From: Gammaproteobacteria bacterium
Lineage (GTDB): Bacteria; Pseudomonadota; Gammaproteobacteria; Pseudomonadales; Azotimanducaceae
NCBI GenBank assembly: GCA_009846005.1
Contig: VXYL01000073.1
Location: forward strand, 1 to 64,000
DNA: 64,000 nt
Direction of reading: 5' to 3'
Positions 58,266 to 64,000 of the stretch are shown here, piece by piece; position 1 is the stretch's first letter, and each line of letters starts with the position of its first letter. Position numbers and translations under genes: made by a program. Below the pieces are notes generated by a model, which was given only the letters and a program-made list of their open reading frames with translations, did no database searches and was not told the DNA's origin.

Positions 58266-59330
58266 TCGTACACCTCTGTTCGTTCTCAATGACCCGTACC
58301 GGAATCCGGACGGCAGCACCTCGGATCACCCAAACATAGCACCGTCCGATCCCGATCGGACAAGGCCCCGGGGAACGTCGGATCGGACTCCAAATCAGCT
58401 CGAGGACACCTGTAAGGCGTTGATTTACAGACAAACCGTTGCCGGCGGAGGCGCGCCAAAATCAGCCGCGAACGAGATTCTCGAAGTCGGCAGCGTCCCG
58501 GCAAGCCATGCTCGCCGACACGATGTCCGCCGTCGATGCCTCGGCAAGCGCCGCGCGACAGGATTCGGAAGGAAACGCGGGTGACATGGCCACACGACGT
58601 GCCCGCAAGGTCTCGCGCACCATTTCGACGCGTTCGCCCAGCCGGCCGTCTCGACGATGCGCGCGCAGCAGCGGATCGTCGTCGGGCCCCGTGCCGTCAC
58701 GCTTGCCCAATGCCGCGCCCACCCGCCGGAGGATCGCGTTGGCACCATCCGTGATCACCGGCTCGTTCACGACGGCGTGAATCTCGTCTGCCCGCCAACC
58801 CGGAAACGCACGGCTCGCCGACGCCACCTCGTATTCGCCATCGGCATTCAGCAGATAGATCGTCAACCCGGACAGGCGGCGCCGGCGACGCGTCGGCGGC
58901 TCGGCGTCGGGCACCTCCACCCACAACTCCGGAAACCCCCACGACTGGTAGACCCTGAGCTTGCCGCGACGCACATCCGTGGTGTGGTCGATCTCCACGA
59001 CGACATCGGGTGGATCGCTCTCGCCAACGATCAGGGAACCGCCTGCGGGGAGGTTCGCCCGATCCGGATAAAGGTATAGGCACTCGTCAGGTTCCATCGC
59101 GCGACGAAGCCCCCGGGTGTCGTACCGGAGCAGCGACACGGCGCAGAAACGCCCGATGCGTGCGCCCCGTTCCTGGGCGATCCGTTCCACGACGCCGGCC
59201 AGCAGCCCGCGCGGTTCCTCGTGGCCCAGGCCGGACGAGTCGGCGATCATGGCGACCCCGGCGGCCTCGTCCCAGAACTCGACGTGCTGCTCGGACGCCT
59301 CGTACTGGCCGCTCGACATGGGCACCTGCT
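57728..59330. repeat. Tandem duplication containing a long identical segment
   Basis: The segment 57728-58053 recurs at 58908-59233, offset 1180 bp, with no difference that I could find. Flanking gene parts and the upstream regions (58266-58390 and 59443-59570) are similar but diverged. This points to recent duplication or gene conversion of the two Uma2-type genes. Confidence 0.85.
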
Positions 59331-59442
59331 CGCAGCCGGGAAACTCCAACCCGTCGAACACCGGGACACCGCCCTTGCCGCGACCATCGTGCCTCGGGTT
59401 TCCGGGACGAACACCTACAGGTCTGGACCTCACCTGACGCAT
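58462..59442 (-). CDS. Uma2 family (PD-(D/E)XK-like, DUF820) protein, copy 2
   Basis: This is a 326-residue paralogue of copy 1, with an identical central core (from YQSWGFPELWVEV back through the conserved N-terminal half). It lacks the xEGR repeat segment; RRDGRLGERVEMV replaces the longer charged stretch of copy 1, which accounts for most of the length difference. The N-terminus MRQVRSRPV is the same as in copy 1, supporting the start at 59442. It is probably not essential; duplicates of this family accumulate in many environmental genomes. Confidence 0.85.
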   Translation of the reverse strand: MRQVRSRPVGVRPGNPRHDGRGKGGVPVFDGLEFPGCEQVPMSSGQYEASEQHVEFWDEAAGVAMIADSSGLGHEEPRGLLAGVVERIAQERGARIGRFCAVSLLRYDTRGLRRAMEPDECLYLYPDRANLPAGGSLIVGESDPPDVVVEIDHTTDVRRGKLRVYQSWGFPELWVEVPDAEPPTRRRRRLSGLTIYLLNADGEYEVASASRAFPGWRADEIHAVVNEPVITDGANAILRRVGAALGKRDGTGPDDDPLLRAHRRDGRLGERVEMVRETLRARRVAMSPAFPSESCRAALAEASTADIVSASMACRDAADFENLVRG

Positions 59443-59461
59443 TCGTACACCTCTGTTCGTC

Positions 59462-59800
59462 TCAACAAACCGGCCCCGGAATCGGAGCGGCAACGCCGTA
59501 GATCACCCAAACATAGCACCATCCGATCCCGGGCGAACAAGGTACGCAAGAAAGGTCGGATCGACTCGGCGTTTCGTTCGAATGCCTCGCAAGGCCTTGA
59601 TTCGGCGGTTCTTCGAGAACGCGCCCGACGTGCACGGCGCTGAACGGTGGCACGCGGGTGACGCCGCTAAGCCCGAAGGAGTAGCGTAGATCGTAGTGGT
59701 CCTTGACGTGGAACCATCCGGGCGAGGTTTCATCGTTGCGAACGTGGAAGGACAGATGAAACCGGGGCGTGCCGTCGCGTGCGTCTTCCCACCTCGACAT
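59462..59800 (-). CDS. Doubtful hypothetical protein or gene remnant
   Basis: The 487-bp gap between the second Uma2-type gene and the peptidase holds one doubtful open frame of 112 codons. Its first about 60 codons have high third-position GC and plausible sequence (PRFHLSFHVRNDETSPGWFHVKDHYDLRYSFGLSGVTRVPPF). The C-terminus runs into the duplicated upstream region of the Uma2-type gene and is not convincing. No family was recognised and no ribosome site is clear. It may be a fragment of a lost gene. Nothing else was seen in this gap. Confidence 0.25.
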   Translation of the reverse strand: MSRWEDARDGTPRFHLSFHVRNDETSPGWFHVKDHYDLRYSFGLSGVTRVPPFSAVHVGRVLEEPPNQGLARHSNETPSRSDLSCVPCSPGIGWCYVWVIYGVAAPIPGPVC

Positions 59801-59929
59801 TTTGGCTGGTGAGACGAGCAGTCCCGCGCAGTCACTCGATGTGATCCACGCGCACGCTCGGCGCGTCGGAATGCGACACGAGCGTGTCTTGGAGGGGCGT
59901 TTTGGGGAACGGCATCTCGGTCCGGCGCT

Positions 59930-61273
59930 TTAGCCGTCGAGCGGCAGCTTCTCGACGATCTCTTCGCCGAGCCAAATCTGCGGCTCGGAATGCTTGTAGC
60001 CCTTGCTCTCCTCGCGTTCCCGAACAAGCGGCACCGCGCGCTCGAACGCAGCCCGGTAGTCCCCGTCGGTCAGGCTGTCCCGGTAGTAGGCTTCGCCGAA
60101 ATAGGTGTACTCCCGGCCGTTTTCGCAGCCGAACGACGTCCGGTCTGCGCTGGCGGCGGTAATGACCATGGCGCGCGGTGACTTCAGGTCCTCGATGTAG
60201 CCCCCCGAGAAGCAGGCTGATACCACGACAACGAGCCACGGCAGGCCCGCACCGTTGACGATCTCGCCGAGCCGTTTCGCGGAAAGATCATTGAGGCGCA
60301 TCGACTCGAACAGGACCGAGAACTTGTGGTCCTTGGAGCCGTGGGAGGTCATATGCAGGAACAGGACATCCTCGGGTCCCATCTTCCCGGCAAACCCCTT
60401 GAGGATGGATTCGAGGTTCGGACCGTTCGCAAGCGGCAACTCGTCCATCGTGTTCCGGCTGTTGACCAGTATCGCCGTTCGGCCCTCGGCGCCAAGACGC
60501 TCCCGGAACAGCGACTCGATATGCTTGACCTCGTTCTCGAAGACGTCCTCCTTGGCGCTCGAAGCGAAGCCAACGAAGTAGGTCTCGGGCACGCCGTCTT
60601 CCGAGGCGAGCACGTCGGCCAAAGCGGTTTGGACCAGCCGTGGCTGGTCGTAGTAGATGGTCTCGACATCGAGTGGCGGCCGCTTTGGCCCGGGCGTCAC
60701 CACCAACGGCACCGAAGGGCCGCGGCAGGCGACCAGGCCGGCGAGCGCCGCAAGGGCGATGGCGGCGGCAACCGCGCGACGAAGCCAGGTCACATCGAGC
60801 TCCCTGAACACGACCCGTGCCGCAACGGCGGCGATGACGTAGGCGAGCACCGTGTTGGCGATTTGCGACTCGAACGCATGGACGACAGCGTAAACCACCA
60901 CGCCGCCGATCTCGACCGCTAGCACGCCCGCCAAAAGATGGGCGAGTCGTTCGATCCGCGCAAGACCCATCGCAAGCATCAGGAGCACCGTGAGCTTCGC
61001 GAATAGCGTGGCGCAGAGTGCATACATCCCCCAGCGCTGGAACACCGCGCCCCGTCCTGCATCCACGTAGTCGACGACGAACGTGAGTCCGACGAGGACC
61101 AGGAGCGCGGCGAGGATCACGCGCACGTCCCCGCTGAAGCGCCGCTTCAGCGGCACGGGCAGGAAGAGCGCGAGGCCGAGAAGGACATCGCGGCCGATAT
61201 CCTCGAACAACGAGCGTGTCCGCGCGGTCGGTGATTGCGGCGCCTGCGGTTCCCAGATTCCAACGTCCGCCAT
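59930..61273 (-). CDS. Membrane-anchored C13 (legumain/caspase-clan) family peptidase
   Basis: This is a 447-residue protein. The N-terminal 190 residues hold about five hydrophobic helices (VILAALLVLVGLTFVVDYV, LFAKLTVLLMLAMGLA, LAGVLAVEIGGVVVYAVV, TVLAYVIAAVAARVVF, AVAAAIALAALAGLVA). The C-terminal half is a clan CD cysteine peptidase with the catalytic histidine in FLHMTSHGSKDH and the cysteine in VVVVSACFSGGYIEDL, the C13 pattern. These enzymes cut after asparagine or aspartate in eukaryotes; bacterial roles are mostly unknown. It diverges from the LLM oxidoreductase across a 270-bp regulatory region. Orientation of the peptidase domain was not determined. Confidence 0.87.
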   Translation of the reverse strand: MADVGIWEPQAPQSPTARTRSLFEDIGRDVLLGLALFLPVPLKRRFSGDVRVILAALLVLVGLTFVVDYVDAGRGAVFQRWGMYALCATLFAKLTVLLMLAMGLARIERLAHLLAGVLAVEIGGVVVYAVVHAFESQIANTVLAYVIAAVAARVVFRELDVTWLRRAVAAAIALAALAGLVACRGPSVPLVVTPGPKRPPLDVETIYYDQPRLVQTALADVLASEDGVPETYFVGFASSAKEDVFENEVKHIESLFRERLGAEGRTAILVNSRNTMDELPLANGPNLESILKGFAGKMGPEDVLFLHMTSHGSKDHKFSVLFESMRLNDLSAKRLGEIVNGAGLPWLVVVVSACFSGGYIEDLKSPRAMVITAASADRTSFGCENGREYTYFGEAYYRDSLTDGDYRAAFERAVPLVREREESKGYKHSEPQIWLGEEIVEKLPLDG

Positions 61274-61328
61274 CGCACCGGTCCACAGGTGAGTCGACGG
61301 TCATTGTACGACTCGTTGGAAACATTGC

Positions 61329-61356
61329 TTGCACTGACGAATCAACTGCGTATAGT
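61329..61356 (+). promoter_or_regulatory. Sigma70-like promoter of the LLM leader
   Basis: TTGCAC (61329-61334), a 16-nt spacer and TATAGT (61351-61356). Transcription would start near 61363, giving a leader of about 180 nt before the LLM oxidoreductase. Confidence 0.6.
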
Positions 61357-61391
61357 CCGGCGACGTGTTGGGCGGAATAAGGAGGTGATCA

Positions 61392-61424
61392 GTGCAATCT
61401 TTTGTTGGGGGCAACCCCCTCTGA
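61392..61424 (+). CDS. Ten-residue leader peptide candidate
   Basis: A GTG start six bases after GGAGG begins MQSFVGGNPL and stops with TGA at 61422-61424. The ribosome site is the strongest seen in the window, yet the ORF is only ten codons. It lies inside the LLM leader. It was not recognised as any known leader peptide, and an out-of-frame reading is also possible. Confidence 0.35.
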   Translation: MQSFVGGNPL

Positions 61425-61468
61425 CTCCTTAACTGGATCTCGAGGGAGGTTGATTCCCTCACCAAACC

Positions 61469-61505
61469 ACCGGGGTGGTGCCGGATGCGGCACCACCCCG
61501 GTTTC
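61469..61505 (+). terminator. 14-bp hairpin before the LLM gene (possible attenuator)
   Basis: ACCGGGGTGGTGCC (61469-61482) pairs perfectly with GGCACCACCCCGGT (61489-61502), with a 6-nt loop and then TTT only partly (61502-61504). It is a strong hairpin but has a short T-run. It lies 39 bp before the LLM start, so it could block transcription or translation. Confidence 0.55.
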
Positions 61506-61543
61506 ACGTCCGGGACCCGCAGAGCATTGCACAAGGCAACGTC

Positions 61544-62461
61544 ATGAAACTATCGGTCGAGTTTCCGAGCGTCAGCTATCGCGAAGGCGGTGATGGCGTT
61601 CGACGCCTAGCGCAGAGCATCGAGGCGATCGGCTTCGACCAGCTCGACGTCTTCGACCATGTCGTCATGGGCTTCCCCACCCCCACCCGGGAGGCACCCA
61701 TGTACCCCCCGAAAATGCCGATCCTCGAAGCACTGATGGCGCTGTCGCATCTCGCCGCGGTCACCGAGCGCATCGGGCTCGGCACCGAAGTCCTTGTGCT
61801 GCCCCAGCGTCAACCCGTACTCGTCGCGAAACAGGTCAGTACGCTCGACACCCTATCCGGTGGCCGCGTCCGCCTTGGCATTGGTGTCGGCTGGCAGGCG
61901 TCCGAATACGACGCCCTGGAAGAGGACTTCCACACCCGCGGGCGCCGCATGGACGAGGCCATCGAACTCATGCGCGCGTACTGGTCCGACGAGAACGTCG
62001 ACTACCAGGGCCGGTTCTACACCTCCACCGCGATGGCCATGGAGCCGAAGCCGCCCCAAGGTCGCCGGCTGCCGATCTGGATCGGCGGCAATTCCGACCG
62101 CGCCTTGAGACGCGTGGCCGAGTACGGCGACGGCTGGCTGGCCACCGCCATCACCGATGCCGACGTCGCGGCACGATGTAAGGCCAAGATCGCCGCCTAC
62201 GCCGAAGCGGCAGGGCGCGACCCCGACGAGATCGGCTACCAGATGATGCTCGACGTGCCGCCGCGGGACGAAGCGGGCAAGCGTTTCTACGCCGAGTTGG
62301 ACCGTGTCCGCGCCCGCGCCGCCGAGGTCAGGGCGATGGGCTTCGGCTGGGGCGCGCTGAACGCCACGGCCATCTTCCAGGCCGGGGCACGCAGCATCGA
62401 GGCGATGGTCGATGTGCTCGGGCGAGCCCACGACGCGATCCGCAGCGAGGTCGGCAGTTGA
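61544..62461 (+). CDS. LLM class flavin-dependent oxidoreductase (F420-type)
   Basis: This is a 305-residue luciferase-like enzyme with a TIM-barrel flavin fold. It has MKLSVEFPSVSYREGG, FDQLDVFDHV, RIGLGTEVLVLPQRQPVLVAKQVSTLDTLSGGRVRLGIGVGW, the typical second half RRLPIWIGGNSDRALRRVAEYGDGWLA, and a C-terminal DVLGRAHDAI. Members reduce or oxygenate substrates with FMN or F420. The ATG at 61544 has AAGG upstream. It follows a structured leader. No partner gene is adjacent, and the substrate is unknown. Confidence 0.92.
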   Translation: MKLSVEFPSVSYREGGDGVRRLAQSIEAIGFDQLDVFDHVVMGFPTPTREAPMYPPKMPILEALMALSHLAAVTERIGLGTEVLVLPQRQPVLVAKQVSTLDTLSGGRVRLGIGVGWQASEYDALEEDFHTRGRRMDEAIELMRAYWSDENVDYQGRFYTSTAMAMEPKPPQGRRLPIWIGGNSDRALRRVAEYGDGWLATAITDADVAARCKAKIAAYAEAAGRDPDEIGYQMMLDVPPRDEAGKRFYAELDRVRARAAEVRAMGFGWGALNATAIFQAGARSIEAMVDVLGRAHDAIRSEVGS

Positions 62462-62463
62462 GA

Positions 62464-62497
62464 GACGGGCGTCGCGACGCGCCTTGTCCCGTCCCGC
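62464..62497. repeat. Partial palindromic repeat (single half)
   Basis: GACGGGCGTCGC...CCTTGTCCCGTCCCGC immediately after the LLM stop matches the right half of the composite repeat in reverse, without the CCGTAGGGG end. The rest of the gap to 62556 shows nothing clear. Confidence 0.5.
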
Positions 62498-62556
62498 ACG
62501 CCCATCGGGCGCGTTTCGAGAATGCACGTTTCTCGTGACAACCGACGCCTTGCAGG

Positions 62557-63624
62557 TCAGAACAACACGACGACGGCCGCCAGCGCACCGAGCAACATCG
62601 CGGCGAGCAGCATCGAATAGAGCCACGTCAGGAACAGGAAACCCGCGACGGTCCCGAAAACGCCCGTGGCGTAGAAGCGCTTGAGCGCCATGAAGTAGTA
62701 ACCCGTCAGCGCCAACAGAAGGATCTGGTCGACCCAGGGCCAAGGCGGCGGGGTCAACAACGCGACACTGAACACCACAAACGCGATGGTATGGATGTGC
62801 ATGCTGAACACGAGGTGCTCGGCGTAGAAGCGGTGACGCCGGATGAACAACACCTTCAACATCAGGGCATAGATCGGTAGCACGAAGAACATGGCAACGG
62901 GCAGATAGCCGACGAAACGGTCGCGAACCACCGTGGTCGGGGCGTGAAACACGTCCACGAGTTGACCGGCGACGAACAAGTCGATCGGTTGGTCGAGGCC
63001 TTCGTCTCCCCCCGCGAGCCCTTCCGCGTTGACGGCGAGCAGCATGCGCGAGACCGTCGATTCGGGGCGTGCCAGGATCTCGTCGATCTTGCGGGCTCGC
63101 TCCTCGCCCAGGCTGCGCTTCAGGACCTCGATGGCTTCGGAATTCGCTGCGGCATCCCCGAAGTCGAGATTCGCGACAGCGTCGTCCTCGTCGTCCTCGT
63201 CGTCCTTGCCGTCCTTGCCGTCCTCCGACGCGCCCACTTGGATCAGGGGCGGGCCGTCGCCGGGTTCGCGGTCGTCGACGGTCAACGACAACACCAGGAA
63301 GAACAGCAGGCTCGTGAACAGGTACAGCCGAAACGGCGACAGGTAGCGGGCGCGGCGGTTGCGCGAGAACTCGAGGGAGAGCAACCCCGGATGGAGGAAC
63401 AGCGCGCCCAGCGTCCGCCACACCCGAGAGTCGGCCTCGAAGGTCTCCGCCAGGACCTGGTAGAGAACCGGAAACAACGACCGCAGGTAGTCGCGGTCGT
63501 TCTGGCCGCAGACCGCGCAGAACCTGCCCTGCTTCAGAGCACCGCAGTTGGGACATGCGTTCGGCGCGGACGTCGTTTCCGTGTCCGCAACCGGTTCCCC
63601 GTCGCTGCCTGCCGACTCGTCCAT
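62557..63624 (-). CDS. DUF3667 domain membrane protein with zinc ribbon
   Basis: This is a 355-residue protein. A zinc ribbon C-x2-C-x11-C-x2-C (CPNCGALKQGRFCAVCGQ) near residue 24 is followed by the DUF3667 helix ETFEADSRVWRTLGALFLHPGLLSLEFSRNRRARYLSPFRLYLFTSLLFFLVLSL. An acidic, low-complexity insert (GKDGKDDEDDEDDAV) is encoded by triplet repeats near 63180-63222. The C-terminal half has four hydrophobic helices. It lies in the inner membrane and its function is unknown. It converges on the LLM gene and diverges from the acyl-CoA-dehydrogenase-like gene. Confidence 0.88.
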   Translation of the reverse strand: MDESAGSDGEPVADTETTSAPNACPNCGALKQGRFCAVCGQNDRDYLRSLFPVLYQVLAETFEADSRVWRTLGALFLHPGLLSLEFSRNRRARYLSPFRLYLFTSLLFFLVLSLTVDDREPGDGPPLIQVGASEDGKDGKDDEDDEDDAVANLDFGDAAANSEAIEVLKRSLGEERARKIDEILARPESTVSRMLLAVNAEGLAGGDEGLDQPIDLFVAGQLVDVFHAPTTVVRDRFVGYLPVAMFFVLPIYALMLKVLFIRRHRFYAEHLVFSMHIHTIAFVVFSVALLTPPPWPWVDQILLLALTGYYFMALKRFYATGVFGTVAGFLFLTWLYSMLLAAMLLGALAAVVVLF

Positions 63625-63674
63625 GCGCGCATCTTACCCGCCAACGTCCGAAGCAGCGGGTTACACTCGTTGGC

Positions 63675-64000
63675 GTGATCCCGCCGAACCACATCAAGGC
63701 AACCGAGAGCCTTGCGCCCTTGATCCGCCGTCACGCCGACGAAGCCGAGCGCATCCGCCACCTGCCCCAGCCGGTCGCCAAGGCCTTCGCCCGGCACGGT
63801 CTTTACCGCCTTGCCGGCACTAGGGACATCCACGGTGCCGATGCCGATCCCATGACCCAGATCGGCGTCATCGAGGCGGCGTCCCGGGCCGACGGCAGCG
63901 CCGGCTGGAACCTGATGATCGGTATCGAGACGTTCGGGCTGATCGGCCCAGGATTCAAGGACCGGTGTCCCGAACTGATCGCCGATCCCATGACCATCAT
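63675..64000 (+). CDS. Acyl-CoA dehydrogenase-like flavoprotein, 5' part (cut by window end)
   Basis: From the GTG at 63675 there are 108 codons to the window end with no stop. The protein starts MIPPNHIKATESLAPLIRRHADEAERIRHLPQPVAKAFARHGLYRLAG and continues TQIGVIEAASRADGSAGWNLMIG. This is the N-terminal helical region of the flavin-dependent monooxygenase/acyl-CoA dehydrogenase branch (HsaA/DszC-like). Catalytic residues lie outside the window. The start is less certain because no clear ribosome site precedes it. Confidence 0.8.
   Translation, partial: MIPPNHIKATESLAPLIRRHADEAERIRHLPQPVAKAFARHGLYRLAGTRDIHGADADPMTQIGVIEAASRADGSAGWNLMIGIETFGLIGPGFKDRCPELIADPMTI

Larger units (their letters stand above)
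61378..61505 (+). ncRNA. Structured leader or small RNA with strong Shine-Dalgarno and short ORF
   Basis: TAAGGAGGTGATC (61378-61390) is complementary to 13 nt of the usual 16S rRNA tail. TAAGGAG can pair with CTCCTTA at 61425-61431, which would hide it. Between them is GGGGG-CAA-CCCCC. Further hairpins are GAGGGA/TCCCTC (61442-61460) and a 14-bp stem at 61469-61502. The combination suggests an attenuator, a leader-peptide switch or a small RNA. The ligand or target is unknown. Confidence 0.45.

Noticed and set aside
59834-59914. A 27-codon ORF just downstream of the C13 peptidase (MPFPKTPLQDTLVSHSDAP...)
   Set aside because: No ribosome site, no recognisable sequence and too short to support.
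61378-61391. End of a 16S rRNA gene on the minus strand (TAAGGAGGTGATC matches its complement)
   Set aside because: The match stops after 13 bases and none of the adjacent 16S sequence follows; it is better read as an extended ribosome-binding site.

Overview
The window is high-GC, densely coded bacterial DNA. Five TonB-dependent outer-membrane receptors, a FecI/FecR pair, a TRAP transporter, a COQ4 homologue and an Atm1-type exporter point to a proteobacterium. The receptor style, paired PhyH dioxygenases, Uma2 family proteins and a long LRR/beta-propeller surface protein fit an uncultivated marine, perhaps host-associated, gammaproteobacterium. That placement is inference; there is no rRNA or other phylogenetic marker here. 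No tRNA, rRNA, CRISPR array, IS transposase or prophage gene was seen.

Layout. 0-6 kb: a tightly packed minus-strand operon (PhyH dioxygenase, amidohydrolase, acyl-CoA dehydrogenase cut by the window edge), divergent from an ADP-ribosylglycohydrolase fused to a sugar-binding-like domain, then an SDR dehydrogenase. 6-28.5 kb: an uptake island with a frameshifted coq4, receptor 1, a deleted coq4 relic, FecI/FecR plus a frameshifted STN-receptor (receptor 2), a PhyH, an orphan YejA-like binding protein, a Gfo/Idh/MocA oxidoreductase, divergent receptors 3 and 4, and two tandem YejA-like binding proteins. No ABC permease or ATPase accompanies the binding proteins. 28.5-34.3 kb: an aminotransferase, a small retropepsin-like protease, and a TRAP transporter (DctP, methyltransferase, DctQ, DctM). 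34.4-42.4 kb: an RlaP-like nucleotidyltransferase overlapping a histone-deacetylase-family gene, a BtuB-like receptor, an orphan HigA, a PlsC acyltransferase, a MazE/MazF pair and a secreted orphan.

42.5-49.5 kb: a PPOX flavoprotein and an acetoin/2-oxoacid dehydrogenase operon (E1alpha, E1beta, AcoX-like, E2; no E3) running into an Atm1-like ABC exporter that converges on a 2Fe-2S ferredoxin. 49.6-57.1 kb: a 1680-residue secreted BNR/Calx-beta/LRR protein, a class I aldolase and a sulfatase. 57.2-64 kb: a recent tandem duplication of Uma2-type genes, a membrane C13 (legumain-like) peptidase, an LLM flavin oxidoreductase behind a structured leader, a DUF3667 membrane protein and a truncated acyl-CoA-dehydrogenase-like gene.

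The most unusual signals are non-coding. A composite palindromic repeat bounded by CCGTAGGGG/CCCCTACGG recurs about ten times. Its ends supply the TAG stop codon of up to six genes, including both members of two convergent pairs. Receptors 1 and 4 share a promoter and leader. A short RNA leader with a 13-nt perfect Shine-Dalgarno, a 10-codon ORF and a 14-bp hairpin precedes the LLM gene.
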